Of a stretch of DNA of 64,000 nucleotides, positions 35,690-45,840 are shown piece by piece. A program made the translations under genes and the position numbers. The DNA lies in NCBI GenBank assembly GCA_022747635.1, contig JAKTNV010000026.1, forward strand, positions 5,142,007 through 5,206,006, written 5' to 3'. The stretch is from Hetaerina americana (taxonomy: Eukaryota > Arthropoda > Insecta > Odonata > Calopterygidae). Within the stretch, counting starts at the first letter, position 1, and every line of letters starts with the position of its first letter. Below the pieces are notes generated by a model. It ran no database searches, was not told where the DNA came from, and saw only the letters and a list, made by a program, of their open reading frames with translations.

Positions 35690-36960
35690 AGTTGCGAAGG
35701 TACGGAATAAACAATAACGTAATTAGCTGGATTCAGAACTTCCTTACCAACTGCAAGCAAAAGGTATTTATGTATGGCTGAAGTCCTAATTTTTTTACGA
35801 TTAACATCCGGCTTTCCTCAGAATAGCGCCATTGGCCCTTTACTCTTTCTGACTTGCATTATTAATGCGTATCACGTCAAAAATAAAAAAAAGCGAGAAA
35901 AGGTTGTTTTCCGACGATATTTACGCCCTTGGAAGAGTTATAAGGGCCCGAATCTCCTAGTTATGCACCAACGACCTTAGGATCCGTATTAGACGTAATC
36001 TTACATTATTTGCAGACTGCAAAGTGATTTTCAAATAAATGAGGATCACGGCAGTTTGAGTACTACTCTCTAAAGATTTAGATCAGATATCGGATTAATG
36101 TAAAAATGGGGTTGGAATTAAGAATCAGTGTACAACAAAGAAGTTTTAGCATAGGAGAAAAAATAAACTAGACGTCAATAATAAAATAGATAGGATTCAG
36201 TTAAGCATTTCAGAACAGGTCAATTACTTGGATAATACGTCAAAGCCTTCCATAGGGTACACACGTTAGAGGAGTATGTTAGCCATAAATGAGAGGTTTC
36301 ATTAGATGGGTTTTAAGAAAGTGTAATAAAATTGTGAGAGAGTGGATTTACTTCGATTTAGATAAGTCGCAGTTAGAACACAAGGCAAGTATATTGGCTC
36401 CATGGAAGTAAACGTTAATTAAGGGGTTAGATGAAATTTAAATAAAATCCTTCAGGCTTGTTGAATTGCTACGAGAAGAGAGCAAATTTCGCTGGGGATT
36501 TAGACTGGGAACCTCATGGTCCCAAAATAAGGCAGACTAGACTAAAGACTTTTAAAAAGTACAGGAAATCTAATGTTTTGTAGTGACACAAAGGGAATAA
36601 TTTTGGCACTAAATGATATTAGTACGTAGATTCGAACACCTGGCTAAAATCACAGAGACACCATCACATACTGATTCAAGTACTCTCATGACACGCAAGC
36701 ATACCAAAATCGAACCCAAGACCCTGTAAATTTAAATTAACTTGAGTACAAAAATTGATGAATTGGTCAAACAAAAAAATGACTTCATGATACATGCAGG
36801 CATATGTACGTGCACAAGAATTGTATATGAGGTAAAATATATTCACGTGCATACATAGACCAATAATTCTATATGGAATTCTGGTGCCTGAGCACCCCCA
36901 TTGGATCGCACCATGATTTATTTAGTAATATTCTTGTTAAGGTATGTGATATGGACGTGT
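35690..36960 (+). mobile_element. CR1/Jockey-like LINE, second half of reverse transcriptase to 3' end
   Basis: The order of blocks is NNVISWIQNFLTNCKQKVF near 35715, SGFPQNSAIGPLLFLT near 35810 (the 'SGVPQGSVLGPLLFLI' block), FIRWVLRKCNKIVREWIYFD near 36300, and PWK then LIKGLDEI near 36410. C-terminal sequence comes near 36580-36740, then the 3' UTR, then a poorly conserved 3' module at 36885-36955. No intact FADD/YADD catalytic motif can be read; the sequence where it should lie is rearranged. Stops and frameshifts are numerous. Confidence 0.75.
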
Positions 36961-39220
36961 TATACCGAAGATCAGAATAGATTAAAATTCACAACTTGAT
37001 TTCCTATACAGTGAGGCAAATGCGGCGAATTCAAAAAGGTATTTTCCATACGATTTGTGGTAATATTTATGACAGTTCCTTTAAATCTTATCTCTCGGCA
37101 CTCATTCTCTCGCATTTTGATTTGATAGATTTACAAAGGAAAAACAAACGCACTTAGTGGTTACTCTAAATTTCACAGTACGCCGTTGATAACATAACTG
37201 CCTTAAGGCGACGCTATAGACCATTTTCTCAGTATAGATATATTATCTGTTTCGGACCGCAAATTGTTCTTTTCCCTGTTCCCAGTTTAATCCTCTTCTC
37301 CCGTTTTCTCAAAATCTTCTTTCCGATCTCATTCATGCATTCATTTTCCCCCTCGTAGTTGCACTCAGGTGGTCCATGGATATGAATATAAGAAATGTAA
37401 TGCGAAAGATCTTATAAAATTTATCGAGACGAGTATTACCCATTTCCTTCCTGGAATATTTCCATGTCCTCTTTTTCACTCAGAGGCTATAAATTCGAGG
37501 AAATTTACGATTGGATATATCGTCGCTATAGTATTCGAAAGTACGTTCTCTCAATCGTCGAAGAGATATTGCGAAAAATTTCTATTCCTAATACTTTACG
37601 AGTTATGTTTGTCTTTCAATCCTCTTATATCCGAATAGGTGTCATAAACTATGTGACGCCAGCATCCCTAGTAGAACCGGTACTTCTAAATGGGGAAACG
37701 ACCCCACCTGTGGTCAATTCAGTGAAATTGCCGTAAATAATTCCCAGCGTCATTAATTCTCTGCTTTCGATCCGTATTTATCCTGGATTCAATACGTGAA
37801 AGGTTACTTTTGGACTCCAGTGGTTAGCAAGAGAACAGGATGATAAATATGCGTTTGCATAAATTAAAATTAAAAAAAATCTTTCAGAGCGTATTAACAT
37901 TAGGATTTTAACCTTTGAATTTTCAGTTGTGCATGGAGATAAACTAGGCCTGCCGTTTACCAGAAATCGTTCTGAGGCGGATGCCCCTTAAGCGTTGGTG
38001 GTATTATTTTCTCCCAGGTAATGGACCTGGTTTTGAAAGTTATGAATTTTCCATCAACCACTTACATAAACTGTTATATGATACCGCCCAGGTTAGCCTA
38101 AAAATCACGGTTTCAAAGACATCCTTATAGTAAAAAACACAGTCTTTCTAAGGCATCTCGATCTGCGCTTGATTTAACCATTTTTCTACCTTTCGAATTC
38201 TGTATGGCGTGAGAATTCTCAAATAAATCTCGAAAAAGAAGCAGAATATAACATTATTAAATCAAATATCTAAAGGCGGTCTACAAGTATATTGTCACGA
38301 TAATATAATGCCACGGGATATTTTCAATTGTAATCAATATCAATATCTGTTGCATACATTTTTCCCGTTTCAATTTACGTCTACAGTTGATGGTTTCCGG
38401 TGTAACTTTGAGGTACTTGCTACTTTTACTGTGGAATAAAATTGTGTACTTCGTATATTTCCACGATAGTTTTTTTTACTTTTTTACATGATCATGTTTT
38501 TGATGTCGAAACCATGGTCGTATAAAAAAAATTGAATTATTGTTGTGGAAATATAGAAAAGACAAAGTTTTATTCAAAATGAAATTTACAGCTACATCTG
38601 CTCAAAATCCCACCATCTACCAGAAAGGTGTGCCAGCAACGAGCCAGTAATTTATTTAATTAAGGGCTGCTCGTCCTTTTTCTTAGCCTAAATAACACCT
38701 CTCACGCGTGATCTTTATCAGAATATCTGAAGAAATACAATAATAAATATATATAATACTAACAATCATTATTTCCCCTTTGAATATGACTTCGCCAACA
38801 TTGATAATGCTTGCCTAAAGCATGCACCACAAATCAGGACTTGCCCTTTTTTCTGTCCATCTTTAGTGTTTTTCTTTAATTGGATGGTTTTCTCAAATGA
38901 CTCTTTGAATATGTACATAACAGTAGTTCTTTCTAAATTGCTAGTCTTAAATATAATATAATTTCAATATAAAGTACTTTCTCAGTAGAAGGAATAATAT
39001 GCCAATAATAGTCCAGTTTTAGGAAAAGCAGATCATACGGAATACAATAGTTTTTTTTCGTAACGCCCTTAAACCGGGGCAAGGGAATGTAGAAGTGGAA
39101 TCTGAATTTTAATATTTTGAGATAGTTTTCGGAAAAGTCCACAGAATATTGATAAAAATCTGAGATATTATGGAATTAATGAGGTAGGGAACTTCATAGG
39201 GGAAACACATACGCACCATT
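36961..39220. other. Unassigned AT-rich DNA, 2.3 kb
   Basis: No gene or repeat recognised. Overlapping 89- and 90-codon frames at 37369-37736 (+) have no motif and overlap each other. Confidence 0.45.
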
Positions 39221-39224
39221 TTCG

Positions 39225-39800
39225 GGGGACTCCTAAAAAAAGCTGGAATCCATCAAACGTTTACTTGAAAAATGTAGCGATGAAAAAGTGAAGGAGGCGT
39301 GCCATTTTTTCTTTATAAATATCTTAAATGGGATATACGACAAGTATAAGGGATAAATCTAAGAAAACTAATTACGTAATTGAACGAGACGCATCATAGG
39401 AGTCAGATTCGTTGAAAAATCCCTACCATAAACAAAAAGTGTCACAAAATTACTACAAGATCTGGGATGGAAACCTTTAGATATGCGAAGATTCTGGGGC
39501 TGAATTAAACCTATTGCAAAGATCTTGAGGTTTTCCATCCAACATAGATAAAATAATTCGGGCCCTAAATTACATCGCTACGGCAGGCAATCACAACAAG
39601 ATAAGCGAGATAGCCTGTCAAACAGATAGAATCAAGCATTGATGTTTCCACGCACTGTTTATGACAACAAGTCAAGGGTGAAACACTAAACTAGATATGG
39701 GTTAAGCTCAGTCAAAAAACAGAACATTCAAGTTACATTCTGCCTCAACCTTCTACATATATGGTGTCCGGCACCCTCGTTCCGGGTGATGGGGTGTTGT
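39225..39800 (+). mobile_element. CR1/Jockey-like LINE C-terminus and 3' end
   Basis: Frames read SLGFIKRLLEKCSDEKVKEA-like sequence near 39250-39300. Near 39440 comes VTKLLQDLGWKPLDMRRFWG, a strong match to the LINE block 'SVTxxLxxLGWExLExRR'. Near 39650 is FPRTVYDNKS. About 90 bases later begins a shortened 3' module (39764). Frameshifts and stops separate the blocks. Confidence 0.78.
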
Positions 39801-39869
39801 GTAAATAAAAGTGTAGGGCTATTGTAACTGTGAATCATCCGTCCAGCATGAGTGTAATACTACCTGATA

Positions 39870-40905
39870 ACTAGTGACTAGGTTGCATGGAAGCCAGCCA
39901 TTTTAACTGCTTCCTTATTTGTCTTCGTGGCATAAGACATGGAAATAGGGTAATATTATCTAATGATCTAAATGCAATCCAAACGCGGCGCGAGACACGG
40001 GAACTAGAATTTTATTTTAATACATGTGTTTCGATAAATATTTGGAAGAAGAGTATATCAACCGCGAACACTTACACCATGCAGGGAACCAGCATTAAAA
40101 AAATTTAATCAGCAAAATACTTGGGTCTAACGATGACTAAGGATAAGTCCTGGAGAAAACACAATCGTGAAATTTGCGGAATAGCTAAAAAAAAGCATAG
40201 GGTTCATAAAAAGAATACTTGGGAATTGAAAAGAGAGGGTCAAGGAGCTTTGTTATTTCACGTTGGTCAGGTCCAACCTAGAGTATGCTGCCGGTGTATG
40301 GGATCCTCACCAGGTAGGCTTAATTTTGGAACAAAATAGAGTGCAACGTAAAGCTGCTACGCTTGTGAAAAGTTGTCATGAACAAGGTAGAGACATCATT
40401 GGAAGAATTAGGATTGGAGCCACTAGTTGACCGTAGGTTGATATATAGATTAAATTTACTGGGTAAATTTGAGGCAGGCCCCGAATAATGATAGATCAGA
40501 TAACACACGCAAAATCAGGGAGATAAATGGTAGAACAGATAGATAAACAATTTCGTTTTTTCCTCGTGCCATTAAAATTCAAAATAAATTTACAGCAATC
40601 GAGTAGGAGATAATTAGCATTGGTAGTGTATATATTTGGTCGATATTCTGCATGTTATTTTTTATTTAATAGACACATATTTTTGACCTTTCTTCCACAT
40701 TATTTGATATACGTATCCTGTTATTGAATATTGTTGCATGTAAGTACTTTCTTTCGTGTGATTAACTTTATTCCGGTGCTTGATGAAACAAATATTTGTG
40801 TAGAGGTGTCATTATTGGGAGTGCGGATGCATGGCTGGTGAACTAATAACGCCCACCACACCCCCAAACGGTGGCTTGCAGGGCATTGTATACATGTGTA
40901 GATGT
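39870..40905 (+). mobile_element. CR1/Jockey-like LINE C-terminal half with 3' module
   Basis: Blocks in order: LNAIQTRRETRELEFYFNT near 39980, YTMQGTSIKK near 40080, KYLGLTMTKDKSWRKH near 40110, and a diverged LVRxxLEYAAGVWDP equivalent near 40270-40310. Near 40340 is VQRKAATLVKSC in a shifted frame, and near 40560 SYPRAIKIQNKF-like sequence stands for 'FPRTI'. After about 260 bp of 3' UTR the 3' module lies at 40833-40905. This is a separate copy from the one ending at 39800. Confidence 0.75.
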
Positions 40906-40910
40906 ATTCA

Positions 40911-41038
40911 TGAAGTTTTCTCGGGTCTTCCACCGGGTCAGGGTTCCATATTGGCCGACGTTTCGACGCCCGACTCGTGCATCGAAACGTCGGCCTATAT
41001 AGAACCCCTGACCCGGTGGAAGACCCGAGAAAACTTCA
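40911..41038. repeat. 128-bp fold-back (near-perfect inverted repeat)
   Basis: The left arm 40911-40966 and the right arm 40982-41038 pair with one indel and two mismatches around a 15-base loop. The arm ends read TGAAGTTTTCTCGGGTCTTC, and the inner part contains GGCCGACGTTTCGA. It interrupts LINE 3' sequence. The GAAACGTCGG core recalls terminal repeats of Penelope-like elements, but I see no reverse transcriptase and no complete hammerhead core (CTGATGA is absent), so that link is weak. Confidence 0.92.
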
Positions 41039-41099
41039 AGAAGCAAATACGCCAGATGGGCCGACGCCTGGGAAGCACCAGATCTTACTATGTAGATGT

Positions 41100-41320
41100 A
41101 GTCAGTGGAGCAGTTACTTACAGTATTTAGTCGTAATGTGTATAACTGATATGAATAAATGGTGTTCTATCACCCTGCCATGCGCCCTTTTTATTTTTCG
41201 CGCGGTGCCATGTGTATTTGGAAGCAGGGAATTGGAATTAGAATGGCTGGTGACCTAACACCCCCTATTACACGTCCTTACGATAGCTTCTGTTTTAGTT
41301 TATAGATTTAGACGCATGGA
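41100..41320 (+). mobile_element. LINE 3' UTR variant with 3' module
   Basis: Same arrangement as 25530-25740: a GTCAGTGGAGCAG-type leader, a GCCATGTGTATTTGGAAGC-type block, then the 3' module at 41245-41320. Confidence 0.6.
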
Positions 41321-41334
41321 TAGTGGCCTATGAC

Positions 41335-41640
41335 TCTCTGTCACAAGGGATCGTAGTGACGGGGGTGGTAGGACACCAGTCACGTATGCACAAATATTAT
41401 TCCATCGATTTTAATATTTAGTAGTTCATAGAAAAAACTCTCGTCAAAATTATGCAATAATTGACTGAATTTGTAAATGTTTGCCTTTAAGTAAATACAT
41501 CCTGGTTCTTGGGTTCGATTTTCCGATGATTTCGTACCGTGCGAGGGGAGGACTTGAAACTGTCAGTAACGGAGTCCATCTCTGTTCTTATATCACGCTG
41601 GTCAAATCTACCGAGGTACATGATACCTGAGTTTTTTTTT
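41335..41640 (-). mobile_element. CR1/Jockey-like LINE C-terminus and 3' end, inverted
   Basis: The minus strand from about 41615 reads GRFDQRDIRTEMDSVTD, then FKSSPRTVRNHRKIEPKNQ, an open and recognisable LINE C-terminus ('FKxSxxPRTxxxxN'). The 3' UTR follows, with the 3' module at 41340-41395. Confidence 0.75.
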
Positions 41641-42035
41641 TGACACTGAGGGAATTATTATAGCATCATTATTACATTATTACATCATAATTACAACATT
41701 ATTATATTGGTAGATTCGGCCACTGTGATAAAATAAATGAGATGGACACCGTCTCGCACAGATTCAAGTACTCGTTCTTCCGTCGCACGATATGCAATCA
41801 TAAGGCAATCGAACCCAAGCACCCAAATATTTTGGTCAAAAACCAAGATGTAATAATTTAAAAAACAAAGCAATTACTTCATGACTTGTATTGGCGTGTA
41901 TTTATGTGTACGTGTATGAATTGGACCAAACATAATTTCGTGTGGACTCGTATTTGTGCAAGTATGACAGGTGTCCGAACACCTTCAGCCACACGTCCTT
42001 ACGGGAAGCTTGCAGGATATTATGTAGAAATCAAA
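41641..42035 (+). mobile_element. CR1/Jockey-like LINE C-terminus and 3' end, best preserved
   Basis: From about 41709 an open frame reads GRFGHCDKINEMDTVSH, then FKYSFFRRTICNHKAIEPKH, and ends at a TAA near 41860. It therefore keeps the last 50 or so codons of the LINE protein intact, apart from a Pro-to-Arg change in 'FFPRTI'. A 3' UTR of about 100 bp and the 3' module (41965-42030) follow, ending ATTATGTAGA. This copy is the clearest evidence that the coding end, the UTR and the module belong together. It is 5'-truncated, as usual for LINEs, and lies head to head with the inverted copy at 41335-41640. Confidence 0.8.
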
Positions 42036-42435
42036 TTTAAATAATAACTCAGATAATAGGTGGTTATCGTTTGACATAAGTTTCCAACGATGCTGTACAT
42101 GTATATCGTCTTGAATCATGAGATGAAATTCATAAAATATTGCGAATGGAACTGTCTGTTTTGGTACATATTTAGAGGCCACATATTTCCTTCTTCCCCG
42201 ACCGCATTGAACACGGGCTCTTAAAAATGTGCATCAAATTGACGGTATGAGAGAGCACCTATCACCTAAAAGGGTGTCACCTGCTATCACATATTGTTTT
42301 GTCTAACGACGGTCCATTTGGAGAACTGAGAAATCAATATTCCCGTTAAAAGTAACGGTTGGAGGCAGAAAATATTCAAACAAAAATCAGGTGATTGATC
42401 AGGCCGATACGTGAAGGTGTGAATGCTCGACCTCA
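42036..42435. other. Unassigned DNA
   Basis: Nothing recognised. Confidence 0.5.
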
Positions 42436-42439
42436 CGCA

Positions 42440-42790
42440 GTGGTCACGGGAAAGCCTGAGAGGGGGTGGATCGTGAAAGGAGACTGAGGAGGGATTTGGG
42501 TGGAGGCTGAAGGAGGAAGTGAGATCCTTCCAAGGGACGGTTGACGGTGGGGTTACGCGACTTCGACCCCTCGCCACACACCCAATCACCTCTCCCCCGC
42601 GTCCTCACGTACGCGGAACAATGGCTCTGGTTCTCATTACACTCAACCCTCGCCGGCGACCACCCACGCCTCTCCCCGCCCATACCCTCCCCCCGCACTA
42701 CCACTACCTTGCTCCCTCTCCCTGATCCTAACGAGCGGCGTTTCAGCCTTCTTCCTCCTACCGACCCACCCTCTACCCGCCTGGAGCCTC
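42440..42790. other. GC-rich purine-to-pyrimidine island
   Basis: Purine-rich to about 42510, then pyrimidine-rich from about 42560 to 42780. Overlapping open frames on both strands are Pro/Arg/Leu-rich and low in complexity. Confidence 0.7.
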
Positions 42791-42904
42791 TGTGCTTTAT
42801 TAATCAGTTTCGAAAACGAGCCCTTTGCTCACTGACTCCGAGTTCCACCCAGTATTTTCCTCAATGCGTGCCGTTAACGCCTCGCACAGAGTAGGTAAGC
42901 TACA

Positions 42905-42985
42905 GTTATCTACACCATACTCTACGAGCCGCCACGTGTGACAGGAGGTAGCGTGTTTGGGTACATCTACATCTCCGTTGTTTTA
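42905..42985 (-). repeat. Possible diverged LINE 3' module
   Basis: ATCTACACCATACTCTACGA followed by GCCGCCACGTGTGACAGGAG resembles the reverse complement of the 3' module but is shorter. It may belong to a sister family. Confidence 0.35.
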
Positions 42986-43440
42986 CCCTGAAAGTCATCA
43001 AAGATGTCGCGTTGCAGGATGTGTTGCGACACGTCTGTATCATGTAATTATCACCTTCATTTATACAATTCCGAGAGTTAGCAAATCATTTTACTCAGTT
43101 TTCTACAAATGGATGAAACAACGGTTTTTATGCCAAATAAATTAGACAGCTTAAATTCATTTTTTGTAATTTATAAGTGAGCCATATGAAAATAAACATT
43201 TCAGTCTACCACTGTTGCAGTCTTATGGAGATAACTAATATTTTAAGGTATTTTGATCTGGCAATCCATCAAGTGGTCTATTAATTCTTTGACATTAACA
43301 AAATCGAATGCCTTTTATCGCCATAAAAGATCTGTTCATACTTCTTTGTGGTTCCATTGTAGCTTCACTGAAAATGCTTAATTCTATCTCCAACAATACT
43401 TCATAAGTCTTGCAGACCATTTGATAGATAAAAAGTGCTA
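42986..43440. other. Unassigned AT-rich DNA
   Basis: Nothing recognised. Confidence 0.5.
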
Positions 43441-43651
43441 TGAGGGGCAGTTAAAGGAAAACCGGACACGCGCTAAAACAACCAGTCCGCGCACCAACAA
43501 GGACTTAACCCAACAACTGCGTATGCCTGTGAGTCACTATGCAGTTCTCCTACCACATCGATGGCAGTATCGATACGTAAAAAAAGGTAGCTTCTAGCTT
43601 TTAGCAAACTGTGTGTTATAGTGGTGTTCGGTTTTCATTTGACTTCCCTAG
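43441..43651. mobile_element. 211-bp MITE with mariner-type ends
   Basis: The left end reads TGAGGGGCAGTTAAAGGAAA and the right end, on the minus strand, reads CTAGGGAAGTCAAATGAAAA. Both continue into ACCGGACAC or ACCGAACAC, giving about 29-bp imperfect inverted repeats with one gap. TA dinucleotides flank both ends (43439-43440 and 43652-43653). There is no transposase coding, so it is non-autonomous. The end type suggests a Tc1/mariner parent not otherwise seen in the window. Confidence 0.75.
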
Positions 43652-43859
43652 TACTTATATCACCGAAATATTGGAGCTAATAAAATAAATTATACCCTTT
43701 CTTTTCTTTCAAAAAAATCTTCAAGATCGTTTATTTTGTTTTGAAATCCATGAGATATTAAGTATACATAGTTTTAATGTGTGTAAAATTGCATGGTACT
43801 TACAAATACATTTAAGGAATGCCAATGTTCTTCGTTGGCATGATAAAAAATTGCTTATG

Positions 43860-44400
43860 CTCAGTGGATGACACCTTAACAACTCTCTAGAGGAAATCGC
43901 ACTCGAGAACTAAGCAAGCGAGGAAAACAGAATGTATGAAGTTATTGAAAGTCGCAAGGAAATGTGCTAAGATGCTAAAAGAGCGATATGACATTTTATT
44001 CATTAAGTTTTACTTAGAATATTCTACTAGTATGTGGGATCTGTGTAACGTTCGTTTGATTTCATACCTAGATTGAATGCGATAGAGAGGGCATACTTTT
44101 GTCAGAAGATCCTAGGATAAACCTGGTATTATGTGCTACGAGTAGATATCCGAAAAATTGTACTGGGAATGCTCATATATCAAAGATTAATTTATAGTAT
44201 AAGCATTCTACATAAATTTGAAACGTGGCACTTTTTTCATGATGTTAACAATATATAACAACCGCTAACATACTGCGGTCGTTAGGGGTTACGAATATAA
44301 CGTCAGAAATATAGACTCTAAACCTGGCAGGTTTAAAATGAATATTTTCTTTGAATGACAAGTGCTCGAAATAACGGTCATCAAAGTCCTCTAGAATATA
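43860..44400 (+). mobile_element. CR1/Jockey-like LINE, C-terminal fragment
   Basis: From about 43941 a frame reads LLKVARKCAKMLKERYDILF, then FYLEYSTSMWDLCNVR, a clear equivalent of 'RKCSKDVKERAYxxLVRPxLEYASSVWDP'. Diverged C-terminal sequence follows (GYEYNVRNIDSKPGRFKM near 44290-44340). No 3' module is attached, so it may be a related but different family or a 3'-deleted copy. Confidence 0.7.
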
Positions 44401-45180
44401 ATTGTAAATAAGTAGTCTCGCTTGCTACTGTTAGTCTATCTTATATTTGTTTTTTAAAGCCAACCCATCTCACGTGCATGGATTCATACAATGAAAGTAG
44501 TGCATGAAATGGCTAGCTGAGAAAGCTATTTGTATCTACAGTTATATCCATCAGAATTGAGCTATTGGATGAAAATTCAGCCAAAGGAAATTGAAATTTT
44601 AAAATATTCAATTTCTCGATTGTTTTGGTGCTTATGCTCGCATAAGCGCAAAGAATAAACAATTTTAAAATAAATATATAAATTTTCCACTTAGAGAAAA
44701 TTTTGCAACCAAATTATTAAAGGTTTTTAATGATAGTGATTTAAAACAATATCTACAAAAAAACGTATGCTATAGCCAAAAATTTAGAGACGTCATCATT
44801 CGTGCAATATTCTTTGTTTTTCCCTAATATCGAGGCTTTCAATAAATATAATTTAACGAATGTTTGACAGTGTGACACCTGCATCTTACAATAGATAATG
44901 GAAGAAATCAAACGTAAAGACTACGCTTACTGTACAGAGGGATAGTCCAGGAGAAGAAACCTGAATTATATTGCGGATAAGGGTGTCATTTAATATAAAA
45001 TTACACCATAATCTACGTTTTAAATCTCGTCATGGTATGAGAGGACACCGATAACAACATTACCTGGGGGAATATATTTCACTTGTTCGGTTGAGACTTT
45101 GGTATAATTAACAAGATCATAAAATGTTGGCAGACATTCTCTTTCCTCGAACCATTCGCTCTCCTTCAAACTGTGCAAAT
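44401..45180. other. Unassigned AT-rich DNA
   Basis: Nothing recognised. Confidence 0.5.
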
Positions 45181-45840
45181 ATCCTTGCAGATGCGAGGGA
45201 GAGAGAGGGAGAGACCGGCATTAAAAGGATTCACGCGTGTTTGGCTCGTCCGACGTCGCCAGCTGAGCTCACAGGGATTCCAGACGAGACGGGCCGCGTG
45301 ATGAGATGGTGCCTCTCTCTCCCCCTTCCGCCCCCGACATCATTTTCTTTGCCCCTGACACAAAACCCCTTGTTAATATAAATGTTTTGACGAGGAGGAG
45401 GATGTCGTTGGGTGCCGATGGAGGACGGCGATAAAGAGAGCAGAAGGGCGGTGGGCCACAAAAGGGATCGCGCCGGTCCGGGGCGTGCGGCGCCCCCTAA
45501 ACCAATTTCACCGCCGCCGTCAAGAGACTGGGCGCATTTTTCTCCGTAATTGTAAAAATGGACGGATTCCACTGACTAATTGCGGCAAAGGCGGCAGATG
45601 CAGCGAGAACGCGTGACGGGAAACGCCGTGGTCATCGTGGTGGGGAGTGACGGGGGCAGGAATGGAGGAGGGGAACAAAAGGGGAGGGAAGAGGGAGGCT
45701 GAAATGGAGACGAGAAGGAATAAAAGAGGGAGAAGAGAGTTTGGATCGGGTGGAACGAGGACAATGGGGAAATCGAGAGAAAAGGAGGTAGTGGAAATGG
45801 TAAGGACGACTGGGGAGGGAGAGAGTAAGTGGACAGTGGT
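45181..45840. other. GC-rich island, purine-rich in its second half
   Basis: Mixed GC-rich sequence with several CG dinucleotides (45230-45620), then strongly purine-rich on the plus strand (45640-45835). Open frames on both strands overlap and are low in complexity. Confidence 0.65.

Noticed and set aside
40967..40994. Hammerhead ribozyme in the fold-back loop
   Set aside because: GAAAC is present but the CTGATGA core is not, so the catalytic fold cannot form.
36590..41870. A separate tRNA-derived SINE family with a B box like GGGTTCGATT, seen near 36.7, 41.5 and 41.8 kb
   Set aside because: The same bases translate into the conserved LINE C-terminus (FKYSFFxRTI region) in an open frame at 41.7 kb, so the B-box likeness is coincidental.
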